This document shows, piece after piece, positions 45,222-57,300 of a stretch of 64,000 nt of DNA (the first letter of the stretch is position 1; each line of letters opens with the position of its first letter). The notes under the pieces were generated by a model. The model saw only the letters and a program-made list of their open reading frames with translations. It was not told the DNA's origin and made no database searches. A program made the translations under genes and the position numbers. The stretch spans positions 3,350,001 through 3,414,000 of the forward strand of contig BSBM01001067.1 of the NCBI GenBank assembly GCA_027924585.1, written 5' to 3'. This DNA comes from Larix kaempferi. Taxonomy: Eukaryota; Streptophyta; Pinopsida; Pinales; Pinaceae.

Positions 45222-48200
45222 TCACTTCTTCCTCAAAGTGTCGTCAATCTGAAGAACACCAAGCCTTTCTCTGAAGTACTCGAACTTCAGTCTGGCTAGT
45301 GGTTTCGTTAGTACATCTGCAATCTGCTGATCTGTCGCAACATACAGGAGCTTCACTGCTCCTCTCTGTGCCATATCCCTGATATAGTGATATTTGATCT
45401 CAATTTGTTTCGACCTGTTGTGGAACACTGGGTTCTTAGACAGATTCACACAACTTTGGTTGTCACAAAAGATACCAGTAGCCTCCAATGGGAGATCAAA
45501 TAACTCAGACAGTAGCTTCCAGAGCCATACTGCCTCACAACTAGCCAAACAAGCTGCAACATACTCTGCTTCGGTTGTACTCAGTGCTACGCAGGACTAC
45601 TTCCTGCTAAACCAAGAGATCACACCTGATCCCATACTAAAGCAGCACCCATAAGTGCTCTTCCTATCTGCAGCACTGCCTGCCCAATCTTAATCAACAT
45701 AACCCTGCAGGTTAATCTTTTGATTCGCATCATACTTGAGCCCATAGTCAATCATACCCTTCAGGTACCTCAGAATATGCTTTACAGCAACCAGGTGAAC
45801 ACCTCTGGAATTTGTCAGGAACTGGCTCAATGTGTTCACCGCAAAGCAAATATCTGGTCTCATGTTCATCAGGTACATCAAGGACCCAATCATTTGACGA
45901 TACACAGTGACATCAACCGGATCAGATGAATGATCACACAGAAGCTTCAAGTTTGATGTGTCCATGGCCTTGCAGTACATCATCCCAAACCTCTTCAGGA
46001 TCTCTACTGCATACTTCCCTTGTCCAAGGAAGATCCCATCTACACTCTACCACACCTCCATGCCTAGAAAATAGTGCATCATCCCCAAGTCCTTCATCTC
46101 GAACTCGGCAGCAAGCTTCCTCTTGGTATCAGCAATCAAACTATCATTACCTGTAACAAACAGGTCGTCCACATATAGGAGTAGTATCACAGGATTGCCT
46201 TCCTCAACCTTGTAGTAAAGGTTGAAATCCACTTTACTCTTGGTAAATCCCAAACTAGATAGGAAACTGTCCATCCTACCATACCAAGTCCTAGGAGCTT
46301 GCTTCAAGCCATACAAGGCTTTCTTCAACTTGCACACATCTGAATTCCTGTCATGTGTCTCAAAACCAAGTGGCTACTCCACATACACTTCCTCTTCGAC
46401 TACACCATTCAAGAAAGAAGTCTTGACATCCATCTGGTGTATCTTCCATTTCATCACTGCAGCCAGAGCACGTACTGATCTAATGGAAGTGTATCTGGCT
46501 ACAAGAGCAAAAGTTTCTTCATAGTCGATTCCTTCTTTCTGTGAGAAGCCACGAGCTACAAATCTCGCTTTGTATTTCTCTATGCTGCCATTTGCAGCAT
46601 GCTTGATCTTGTAGATCGATTTGGAAGTCACAACAGACTTCCCTTCAGGTCTTGGGACTACATCCTGAACATCATTTTTCATTATTGATTGGTATTCCTC
46701 GACTATGGCATCCTTCCATTCTTTCTTTTCCGCTGCCTCTTCATAACTGGAAGGTTCTTTGTTCATGATATCACAGAGTAAAGCAACATAGCTGGTATGT
46801 GATCTATTTCTCTTCTTTGCTCTGTGTTCTTCTTCTGGAATGCCATACCTTTCTGCATCTTGAATGAGCTCTCTAGCTCATGTAGGTTTCCTCTTGTGAG
46901 AGTTCTTCTCACGAGGTGGATCTACAGGTTCTTGCGGATCTTTAATTTCACGATCAACATATGGAATTGCTTCAGTCATAGTAGTGTCTTGAAATCTGGT
47001 TTCCTTTGGTTCTTCATAATCTTCAACAGGTGTCTTCCTTGATTTGATGAATGCTGAATTTTCATCAAATGTTACATCCCTACTGACATCAATCTTCTTG
47101 AACCCTGGAAAGTATATTCTGTAATCCTTCGAGCTTTCATTGTAACCCACAAAGATAACCTTCTTTCCTGAAGGATCTAGCTTAGTCCTCTTTTCCTTTG
47201 GGACATGAGTGTATATTGGACAACCAAATATTCTGAGATGGCTGACTTCAGGTTTCTTACCAGAGAAGACCTCTTATGGTGTCTTGTTGTCCAATATCGT
47301 GTGGGGTGTTCTATTTTGCACATATACAGTTGTCCTAGCTGCTTCTTCCCATAGATTCATAGGCAGATCCTGGTCATGCAGCATTGCCCATGCTGCTTCC
47401 ATGATTGTTCTATTCTTTCTTTCTGCAACTCCATTCTGTTGTGGATTGTAGGGAGCAGTCAATTCCGTCTTAATACCTGAATCACTGCATAGTTTCTTGA
47501 AATCACCTGAAGTGAATTCTCCACCATTGTCGGATCTGAATGTCTTGATCTTTTTATCAGTTTGATTTTCCATCAATGCTTTGAATTCCTTGAACTTATC
47601 AAATACTTCATCTTTGTTCTTCAAGAAGTGTATCCAAGTTTTTCTAGAGAAATCATCAATGAAAGATACATAGTAAACATACCCACTCAGAGAACTGGAT
47701 GACATCGGACCGCATACATTAGAGTGGATGATTTCCAAGATTCCTTTTGCCTTGCTTTCACTGCTTGGAAATGTCTTCTTTATGTTCTTTCCCTTTGCAC
47801 ATCCTTTGCAAACACCTTCATGCTTTGTCTTGATTTCAGGAAGACCTTCTACAACTTTACTTGCAATTGGTAGTGCTCTGTAGTGCACATGTTCAAGTTT
47901 TCTATGGCAAAGTTCACTTGGCTCCATGGATTCATGTACCATGGCATGTTTAGGTTGTCCCTTCAATTTGTACAATCCTCCCTCTTGATCTCCAATCACA
48001 ACTGCATCATCTATGGTCTTACCTTTTTACCACATGAGTACTTGGCCATCTACAAATGCAACCCTCATGCCTTTTGCATCTAATGCAGATATGGAGAGTA
48101 GGTTCTTCTTGAGCCCAGGTACAAATAATACATCTTTCATCTTCAAGGACTTTCCAGAGCCTAGGTTGAAGGAGGCTTCACCACTTCCTTTGATAAGATA

Positions 48201-49310
48201 TTGGTAGTCATCCCCAAGTTTCACCTTATTGGGTGACTCATGTTCAGATAAATTAGCAAAGGATTCTTTGAACCCAGTCATGTGCTTTGAAGCCCCACTG
48301 TCAATAATCCAATCATTACAACCATGAGAGATAGTACCTATGAAAGCATAAATTAGAACATATTCATCTTCACTTGATGAGTCATCCTCATCACTTTCTG
48401 CTCTAGCCTTATTCATGGGAGGTTCATCATCCTTAGCAGCATGAGCATGATATCTTCTTTTGTTGTTGTTCTTCTTCTTGTTGAAGTTGTAGTTGTTGTC
48501 TTTCTTCTTCTTGGGACAATCTGCAGCAAAGTGTCCCTTCTCATTGCATGTGAAGCACCTGATATCTTTCTTATCTTTATGGTAATGGTGGTGTGAAGAT
48601 CTTTTGTTATGAGATGGCTCTCTCTTAGGCTTAGGCTTGCTTCTTTTGGTGTGAGTTGCGAGAGCTTGGTCTTCATTTCTCATCTTTTCTTCTCGGGATA
48701 CAAGACTAGCCTCTTCTTGTGAACACTCCTCCCACAGTCTACTGAAGGAGATCAATTTATTTCTTGCACAGATTCCTTGAAGAAAGGAATTCCATGACCT
48801 GGGTAGGCCATTCAGAGTGGTCATAACAACTTCACCATTGTCCACTACTTCATCCACAGCTTTGAGTTGTTCCTTGATCTGAGAGACCTTGGAGAAATAA
48901 GATTGAATGGTCTCTCCATTCAACAGCTTGACCCCTTTCAATTGATTCCGCAGAGTCATCTTCCGATTTATGTTCTTCCCTTCAAATAGCTTGGTCAGGG
49001 AGTCAAACATCTCCTTGGGTGTCTTTAGAGATGACAGATGTGGTATGAGATGGTCTTTGATAGAATCATCAATTATCCTCTTTTCCTTGACTAAGTTCTT
49101 CTTGTGGAATGCCTTAGCCTCTTCATCCTCTGGGATAGGGACCTCAGAGCTGATGTAGGTGTCCAATTCATTTTCTTCCAGGATTAACCCAATCCTATAC
49201 TTCCAGGATTGGAAGTTATCAGCCCCTTCAAGCTTATCCTCAAGCTTGGAGTGGTGAGATATCTTAAAGAGTACTTCAAATGGAAATAGAAAAGATTTAG
49301 GTCTTACCAC
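45222..49310 (-). pseudogene. Copia gag-pol polyprotein, one frame with seven stops
   Basis: Gag opens with KLEDKLEGADNFQSWKYRIG; no in-frame ATG precedes it, so the start is unclear. The knuckle CFTCNEKGHFAADC lies near 48560-48520. Protease has WIIDSGASKHMTG (about 48320-48280). Integrase has HRKLEHVHYRALP, CKGCAKGK and DNGGEF, but the first catalytic Asp reads Asn (IIHSNVCGP). RT has YVDDLFVTGND (about 46180-46145). RNase H ends ADVLTKPLARLKFEYFRERL, and the frame ends at 45222. No frameshift occurs in 4089 nt. Stops lie at 48027 (TAA), 47274 (TAA), 46878 (TGA for Trp), 46374, 46047 and 45597 (each TAG for Gln) and 45690 (TAA, probably for Ser). Confidence 0.95.
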
Positions 49311-49817
49311 TTGATTTGCTGAAAACTGGATTTGGTCTTGGATTAGGGTTTGTCAGAGAAACCCTAAAAATTCAAAATGTGAATTTCAACTTTCTGAAAG
49401 GATAGAAAGATGCACCTTGATGAGCTTATTAACTTGGTATACTCAGAATTTGAAAACTGCAAAGTTTCACACTTCATAAATGCTTTTCAATCTCTCGGAT
49501 TCACTAGGGAGGACCCTGAATTAGGGTTTGAGTTTCCCAGAGATTTACCCAGCCAAAAATCTCGATCCAAATCTCTAAACTTCGATTTTTCCAAGGAGCT
49601 TCTAGCTATGTCTTCAGATTTCAGAAATTCCTATTTTTGTGGAAACCCTAATATTTAGGGCCAAAACTGAAAGTGCTCAGAATTGAATTCTGATTGGACA
49701 GAAAGATTCAACTTGCTGAGGAGAGTCAATCTATCATATTGCTTTTCCAAAATCTATGGAGAGAAACCCAAAAACAAGAATCCCTAGCTTCTGCAACTGT
49801 ACAGTGTCTTCTTCTCA

Positions 49818-49834
49818 GGTTAGCTCTGATACCA
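49818..49834 (-). other. Primer-binding site of the Copia element
   Basis: Minus-strand TGGTATCAGAGCTAACC lies directly inside the 5' LTR. Its first twelve bases match the complement of plant initiator Met tRNA. Confidence 0.92.
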
Positions 49835-50420
49835 TGTTAATTTTCGAGCATTAATTCAATATACTCTAGGATATTTACTGAGAGAATAACATGTACAGTA
49901 TATCAATGCATATCAATCATCACAAGATGCAAACATAAGAGACAATAGACACACATAGTTTCCATGGGAAAAAACCTAAGGTGAAAAACCCCACAACTTC
50001 CTCAGAGATAGATAGAGCAATAATACAACCAAAGTACAACCCAAGTACACAGAGATAGTCTCCTCCTAGCAGTTGATCCTCCTCCTCACATGTGCACCAC
50101 TTTCCGAGTGATGTAGAGTGAGATAATGAGATGATCAAAATAGAGATCTCCCGATCTCTATTTATACTTGTCCTGACTGCCCAATAAACTTATGGGGCCG
50201 ACTTGTCTAGCTTAGCATAATGACCCATGGTTAACTTAATCAGGGCCAACCCCACACATGGTGGTCTAATAACCCATCGAAAAGTTACGACACTTGCGAC
50301 ACTTGTCAATACAAATGACGACACTTCCTTATAGAGGAATAACACATCTCTATAGGAGTACAATATACATAAATGAAATACATAGGTGAAATACATTCCG
50401 AAGTTACATATACATCAACA
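49835..50420 (-). repeat. 5' LTR of the Copia element
   Basis: 586 bp, TG...CA on the minus strand. It drives transcription leftward. See 43165-43750. Confidence 0.96.
50159..50166 (-). promoter_or_regulatory. TATA box in the 5' LTR
   Basis: Minus-strand TATAAATA at the same LTR position as 43489-43496. It is the probable core promoter for the element RNA. Confidence 0.72.
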
Positions 50421-50425
50421 CAAAA
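50421..50425. repeat. Target-site duplication of the Copia element, right copy (CAAAA)
   Basis: Matches 43160-43164. Confidence 0.88.
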
Positions 50426-50554
50426 GAAATGTGTAAACCAAAGGAAAAGCAAGAGAATGAGAACCGATGGTACTTCTTAATTGCTAGGGTAATCCTTTTG
50501 AGCAGGCTGAGTAGTCGGGTCCTTGGCCAAAGAGATTCCAAAGCGATGGGAAAA

Positions 50555-51577
50555 CTATTGCTGATTGTAAATAACCTGCTTCATCATGTCCTGTAAATAA
50601 TCAAGTTGCGTGAGAGTTTTGGCTTGCGCCTCATTGCGGTCAGTGAGAGCCTTTCCTAGGACGAGCTTGTGAGACCAGTGCAAGTCCAGAGTCTTCTGGT
50701 AAAGAGTGTTCCTGCCCCTAGTGTTACTAGGGTCCGGGATGAGGGCTTCAAATTCCTCACAGATTTCATCATCAGTAAGACAGCCCTGAGAGACCCTAGC
50801 GTCCTCTTCGGTGTCTTGGATCTCATCCTGGGCTTGAATAGGAATTTTCGAGTGAAATTTACGGGCCTTTTCCACCACCCCTCTCATCGGACGAACCGGC
50901 GGAGTGGAAGAGGAGCCGCTTTGATGCTGAGAATTCAACTGCTGGGTGTATTGACGGGTACGAACATGCCGAGGAGGAGCCATAATCACAGGTAAGGTGG
51001 TGTAGGTAAACTGAAGATGCTGCGGAGTCAGGAAACTGAGCCAGATGAAAACCCAAGAAGACCAGCGAAACTGAGGGTTGGCACCCAGAAAATCGAGGGG
51101 AGGCGGAGGCCAGCATTCAGTGAACCAAAGAATGAAGGCACAAGCAGCCGAGTACTCCGAGCGATGAGAACAAAGCCAGATGTCGACGTGATGAGCTCTC
51201 AGATGGTTGTCTGCAGTGGAACCTTTTCTGCGGAGAGCTTTAAGCCTTGCGTCTGTCGACCTGAGAAGATGCTTCAAGAAACCAGAATGAACCCCTTTAT
51301 TATTGCTTGTAGAGCCCGTAGAGCTCATGAGAGCAAAAGGACCGAGGAGATTATAAAAAATCATGGGCATTAACTCAGCCATTACCCAAAGTAGAATATG
51401 AGCAGTGGACAGGATGTTCCACACGCTTGACCAGTTAAGACAACATCTGGAGGTCGAGCTCCAGACAGAGATGGCATCGGGGAAATAATCACTCTGCATG
51501 GGACACGGGAGGGGTGGAAGACGACCCTTTATCTGCCTCAGGGAAGGGGCAAGCAGACAACACATGGGGAGGAGCAT
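50555..51577 (-). CDS. 340-aa ORF of unknown function in a retroposed unit
   Basis: An uninterrupted frame from an ATG at 51577. I do not recognise a family. Residues 1-200 are rich in Leu, Trp, Cys and Ser with no clear domain and may be leader sequence that happens to be open. From an internal Met near residue 199 (MAPPRHVRTRQYTQQL) the protein looks more like real coding sequence: a basic start, a Ser/Pro stretch (SGSSSTPPVRP), an acidic middle (DEIQDTEEDARVSQG, DDEICEEFEALIPDP) and a helical end (EAQAKTLTQLDYLQDMMKQV). The product could be the shorter 142-residue form. No membrane anchor, zinc finger or enzyme motif is seen. An open frame this long is notable in a region where most old frames are broken, but chance in GC-rich sequence cannot be excluded. 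Confidence 0.45.
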   Translation of the reverse strand: MLLPMCCLLAPSLRQIKGRLPPLPCPMQSDYFPDAISVWSSTSRCCLNWSSVWNILSTAHILLWVMAELMPMIFYNLLGPFALMSSTGSTSNNKGVHSGFLKHLLRSTDARLKALRRKGSTADNHLRAHHVDIWLCSHRSEYSAACAFILWFTECWPPPPLDFLGANPQFRWSSWVFIWLSFLTPQHLQFTYTTLPVIMAPPRHVRTRQYTQQLNSQHQSGSSSTPPVRPMRGVVEKARKFHSKIPIQAQDEIQDTEEDARVSQGCLTDDEICEEFEALIPDPSNTRGRNTLYQKTLDLHWSHKLVLGKALTDRNEAQAKTLTQLDYLQDMMKQVIYNQQ

Positions 51578-51752
51578 GGACAGGCAGCTGGCTAGAGCTT
51601 GCAGCTAGCGCGTGGGTGGAGTAGTGGGTGGACACGGGGTGGGGGTCATAGTCAAGCAGCTGGGTGCTGGCATGGCGAGTGTCCGGCGGGCCCATGGCAG
51701 TGCCACATGATGCAGTATGCACCCGCTATGGGGGGGACAAGTCCTGACAGGC

Positions 51753-51774
51753 AATATATTTAATATTTACAATT
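51753..51774. repeat. 22-bp direct repeat, right copy (probable target-site duplication)
   Basis: Identical to 42883-42904. Confidence 0.65.
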
Positions 51775-54300
51775 ACTAATATATAAAATCTATATTTATA
51801 TAAAAATAAATTTATAATACAAAGAATTTTAAATTACTAATATATAAAGTCTATATTTATTTATATAAAAAATAAATTTATAATAAAAACTAAATTAAAA
51901 TTAAAAAAATTCTATTTTTATGTGACTAGAAACTTTATATAAAAAATAAATTTATAATAAAAACAAAATTAAACTTAAACAAAATTAATTAAAAATAATA
52001 TAAATTCCTTTTACTGGAGGACTTTATTATAATTTACAGTGTTTTCCCAGTTGAGCAATAGCAATAGCTTAGCAATAGTGTTTTCCCAGTTGAGCAATAG
52101 CTTCTGAATGGAGGACTTCATTATGCTGTTAAGGCTTTCTGTGATGCTTTTCAGAGACATGGCTAAGTTAAATAATTACTTATGTATCAAGAAATTCAAT
52201 TTAGTATTTTGATTGAATGAAATCGTTTTTATTTATTTCTACCTGTTTTTATTTTTATTTTCTACATTTAGCGGTCCTGCATTCATTATTGTTTATGTGA
52301 GAGAATTGTAGCTTGCAAGCTGAACATGGTAATAATCAGAGGAAAATATCAATTTTTTTGGGGAAGAATCGATACAATGTGAAAGATACATGGCACAGGT
52401 TAAAAAGAGGAGGTACAAATTCAAGTTTCCTCATCATACATTGCTTTTACAGTAGTGATTTTGCAAATGGATTTTTGTGTTTTAATGTTTACTTAGTGCT
52501 TCATTAGAAAACGGTCTATGAGCAGTACAATATGAGGTGTGTAGAATAGAGATGCTTATGATGTATTGTGTAGGCTATTTTCATCTTAGGACTTTTATTG
52601 TTAATCGTTATTTTTGGTAACAATTAAAATGATTGTTATTTTTGGTAACAATTAAAATGATTGATATGATGGTTATTTATGTAACTTTTTGATGGTGAAT
52701 AGTCTCTTAAAATGATTGATATGATGATTACCATTAACATAGATCCATCTTAAATCTGGATCACTAAAGTCCTTATTTCCTTTTCAGCTTATACAAAATA
52801 TTTCCTCATTATTTTGTGTTACAGAATATCACTTAATAGTAAAGAAATTAAATGTGTATACTTGTTGATTGGGTGAATTCCATAGTTGCAACTGATCCAT
52901 AAATTTTTTGATAATCATGCTTCTCCAATTTGCCACTCTCACACTTGTTGGTATAGTCAACAATGTTGGCTATGGTTACTACACATCTCAGATTTCTGGA
53001 TCTAGACATTGTATTCACTTCAGGTGCTTTGACTTGTTCTAGAATTATTTTCTTGTCATTTTGTTTAAATGTGTATGCTTTGGATTTTTTTTAGGCAATG
53101 CTTTCTCTTTTGTTCCGTTTGTTGATTTTCCAAGGCCCAAAAATTCAAACACTACTTTTGCATCCTAGTGTTTCCTTGTAGTATATGTATCCTTGCTTTG
53201 TTGCCTTGTAGTATCTGTATCCTTGCTTTGTGGGTCTTTTAAGTCTCCACATCTTCATTCTTACCTTTTAAGTATCCATAATATCACCTTACCTTATGCA
53301 TCCGTGTTTCTATTATCTACCCTCTCAGATCTACACGTTTACCTTGCAAGTTACTTGAAGTTTTACATACTCATTAAATATTTTTGATTGACACTTTTCT
53401 CCAAGCACTCTGACTTGAAAGTTCTAAAGTAAAGTTATTGCCACACATCCAAGCATCAATTAGTAATTCAAAAACTCCAAGCATGTAGAGGGCCCTTGAT
53501 AATGATGTGCTCGAAGGGAGACACGTCCTTGGTATGCCCAAATGGCTGTTGTTGTGTTATTAAAGTTCCTCATGTACATGATTGCCTTCGACCTATATTT
53601 AACATTGTATCATTGCAGGTATCTTCATCTCCTTGTAGATAAAGTTTATAATTTTAATTGCAGATGTAGTCATTGTATATAAAATCTATGGTTGAAATAA
53701 GTTGTGTTTTTTTGTTTGGTTTTCATTATATATGGAGTAACTAGCTATGTAAAATTGTCATTTGATGCTAGTTTTTTGTATTTTGGGTAGATCCTAGCAT
53801 GTCATCTCACTATTCTTCATGGTTATGATGTAGATCAACCTCAAAACCTTGCAAAGAGTGCCACGACTGAGTAAAGAGCTTGAAAACAATCGTTATGGTT
53901 CAGTGTTAGAAACATTTGAATATCTACATAAATGGCACAAAAACCTGACTCAAACATATATGACTCTGGGTCCTGTTTATTTTTTTGCTTGGTCTTGTAG
54001 GTCACCACTTGATATCTTTAGCTTCCCTTGGAAATTTGTAATCGATAGGGAGGGAGGAATTACAACTACAACCGCACCTTGGTTTAGTTTGTTTGTAATT
54101 CAATATTGAAACATTTCCAGTTTTATAGCATTCTATAAAAATAGAAATGGTATACGAACATGGTAACTGCGTGCCTTATTAAATTTGGATATTATATTAT
54201 ATTCTCTCTGGCTAATAAAGTGTCATTTTGTCATTCAGGTCCAGGAAGAGAAATAAGGTAAAGGACCATCAATAGCCTCTACTTGCAGGTAATAGTTTTC
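51775..54300. other. No gene recognised; a few small tandem duplications
   Basis: AT-rich. Local duplications include GTGTTTTCCCAGTTGAGCAA twice (about 52040 and 52078), a 34-bp unit with TTATTTTTGGTAACAATTAA twice (about 52610 and 52640), and a 31-bp unit with TGTATCCTTGCTTTG twice (about 53185 and 53216). Frames at 52313-52507, 53193-53387 and 53849-54109 are not recognisable. Confidence 0.5.
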
Positions 54301-54309
54301 ACATGAAGA

Positions 54310-57300
54310 GCTAGGGTTGGTTCAGGTTCCAGGATACAAGACATTCTCCTAAGAAGAATGCAGCTCCACTAATACTTCTTGTGCCATCAACACTGCCTTC
54401 CCAGTCTGCATCAGTATAAGCTACTAAATTTAGTTCATTCCTTCATGGATACCACAATCCAAAGTTCATTGTCCCTTTCAAGTATATGAAAATTCTCTTT
54501 ACTACATGGACATGCGTTTCTTTGGGTGCTTCTTGGAATCGTGTGACGAGTCCTATTGCTTGCATTATGTATGGTATTGAGGAAGTTACATATAACAGGA
54601 TTCCAATCATTGATCTGTAAAGTATTTTATCAACTTCCTCTGCTTCATCTTCTTTAATTAACTTGCACCAAGTGAGCATAGGTGTGCATACTGATTTGCA
54701 GTCTTTCATATTAAATTTCTTTAGCATTTTATTTACATATTTGGTCTGAGATATGAAGATGCCATTGTCTAATTGAGATATATGGAGTCCAAGGAAAAAG
54801 GAAAATTCTCCAAGCATGGACATTTCAAATTCTTTTTGCATGTCCTTGGTGAATTATTGACTTATCTTGTCATCATTGCTTCCAAAAATAATATTGTCAA
54901 CATATACTTCAACAACTATCATTTTCTCATGCTTGATCTTGATGTAAAATATTATTTCCCATACTGCCCCTTCTAAGGCCTTGTTGTTGCGGATACTTGT
55001 ACAATCTTGACTACCAAGCTCTGGGAGCCTGCTTGAGTCCATACAGAGCTTTCTTTAATTTGCAGACAAATTCTCTATTGTCAGAAAGGGAGAAACCATC
55101 TGGTTGTTCAATGCATACTTCTTCTTCAAGGTCTCCATTTAGGAATGTTGATTTTACATCCATCTAATACACTTTGATATTTTCAGCACAAGGATAGGTC
55201 AAGAATAATCTGATTACTTTCATTTGCGCCACATGAGAAAAGGTTTCTTCAAAATATACTCCTTCAATCTCGCATAACCTTTGCATACCAATCTTGCTTT
55301 GTTCCTGACAACTTGTCCATCTTCATTTAGCTTGTTTATGAAAACCCATTTTGTGTCAATAACATTTTTATTTTTGGGTCTTGGTACTAGTTCCCAGGCT
55401 TGATTCTTTTCAATTTGATCTAATTATTCATTCATGTATTTAACCTAATGCTCATATGTTCTTTCCTCTTCAAATCCTTCTGGTTCTATTTGTGATAGTA
55501 GAGAAAAACGAACCTCTTCAAATAACTCTCTTAGGATTCTTCTAGTTTTTACACCAACATTTTTATCTCCGATGATCAAATCCTCTAAATGATTCTTTTG
55601 AAGTATCTGGAAGGAGCCTTTGTGTCTGGTATTACCTCTTCTAATTCTCATTGATATATCACCTCCTGTGCTTTTTCTACATCCCTATTTTATGGTTGTT
55701 CCTCATATAATGACTATTCGAGCATAGGAAAATCATCATCATCATCTACCCTCCTATGGGTAAGCACTTCAACAAATTTCACGTCTTGGATTTATATTAT
55801 CTTTCCGAGTCATATATTGTAACACTTGTAAGCTTTGCTTCTGGTGGCATAACCAAGAAAACTTCCTTCATATGATATGGATTCAAACTTTACAAGGTTG
55901 TCATCGTTTCTTTTGATATAGCACTTGCTTCCAAATATTCTGAAATGCTTAATAGGGGCTGGCCTTCCCTTCCAACATTCATAAGGTGTTGAACAATTGT
56001 TTATCCTAATATGACATCTGTTGAGGATGTATACATCTATATGAATGGCCTGAGTCCAAAAAATATATGATAGATTTGATTCATTCAACATTGTTCTGAC
56101 CATTTCCTGCACCGTTCTGTTTTTCCTTTCCACTACTCTGTTTTGTTGCGGAGCTCTAACTGCTAAGAATTGTCTTATGATTCCATGTTTTTCATAGAAT
56201 TTTTCAAACTTGTTCGACTTATATTCTCCTCCATTGTCTAATCTCAAACACTTTATCCTCAATTCTATTTCATTTTCAACTACTTCTTTAAAGGCCTTGA
56301 AACATTCGAATGTTTAAGATTTTTCTCTAAGAAAGAACACCAATGTCATTCTAGTATAGTCATCAATGAAAAGAAGAAAATAAGATTCATTGTTTAATCC
56401 TTTGGTTCTCATTGGATCGAAAATATATGAATGTAACATTTCCAAAGGTTTTGAAGCAGTATCCGCTTTTGTCTTGAATGTAACCCTTGTTTGTTTTCCG
56501 TGCACACATTGTTTGCATAATGAATTTAATGGTTTAGTAATCTTTGGAATGTCTCTTACTGCTTGTTTCCTGCTAATTCCAACCAGATTGTCGAAATTGA
56601 CGTGTCCCAGTCTTCTATGCCAAATCCAACTTTCATCCATTTGTCCCATGTACCATTTCTCTTCCTTTTCATCATCTATAATGTATACATTATTAAGAGT
56701 TTCCACAATCTTTCCCTATCTCTATTTCTGATTTTGCATTTTTCTGAGTCAAAGGTGAGTTTGTGCCCTTGATCACACATCTGGATGACACTAAGAATAT
56801 TGTGTTTCATGTTTTCGACTAGTAAGACATTTTCTACTTTGGTCCTTTTGTTTACTAGACTTTCTAATCCTCTTCCTAATATTTTGGTAGATCATTATCC
56901 CCAAAGTAGACACTACCTCCCTTTTCTTTTTTGTATTTTAGAAAAATGTTTTTATCTCTTGTCATATGCTTAGAACTACTGTCTATATACCATTTCCCCC
57001 TTTTATTTTGTCCATGTAATGCTAGGTTGCATCCTTCCTAATAAATTTGATCCTTTTGAGCTTCAACTGATTCTATTTTGTTGTCAATACTCAATTGCTC
57101 AGGAGACAAGTGACTCTCACAGTTTTGACTATCATGACCATGGTTGTGACATTTGTGACATTCATTATCTAAGTCCAAAATATTGAATGGATTGATACCC
57201 TCCTTTGGGTTTTCCGCTATCTTCCTAAGGTTGTTCTATTTGGGATTCATATGATTGCAAATACCACTTCTCCTAGCATGTGCAAGTGCATGTGCTTTGT

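Larger units (their letters stand above)
43165..50420 (-). mobile_element. Ty1/Copia retrotransposon, complete, 7256 bp
   Basis: Identical-length LTRs (586 bp), TSD CAAAA, a primer-binding site, a purine tract and the order gag, protease, integrase, RT, RNase H define a Copia element on the minus strand. I count 21 differences between the LTRs (3.6%) and no indels. Between the end of pol and the 3' LTR lie about 1.47 kb of tandem repeats. It sits 130 nt beyond the stop of the ORF in the retroposed unit. Seven in-frame stops in pol make it non-autonomous now. Confidence 0.96.
42905..51752 (-). mobile_element. Retroposed unit of about 1.59 kb, later split by a Copia element
   Basis: Bounded by a perfect 22-bp direct repeat. 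Taking out the Copia element and one of its target duplications (43165-50425) leaves about 1587 bp. Read on the minus strand it starts GCCTGTCAGGAC at 51752, has about 175 nt before the ATG of a 340-codon ORF, about 390 nt after it, and ends TTATAAAAAAGA at the repeat. A long target duplication plus an A-rich end is what LINE-type retroposition leaves. It may be a retrocopy of a transcript, a small LINE or a SINE-like element with an ORF. Base composition is clearly more GC-rich than the flanks. Confidence 0.5.

Noticed and set aside
49410-49658. An 82-codon plus-strand frame between the primer site and gag of the Copia
   Set aside because: It is antisense to the element leader. It begins with conserved leader sequence and has no recognisable protein features.
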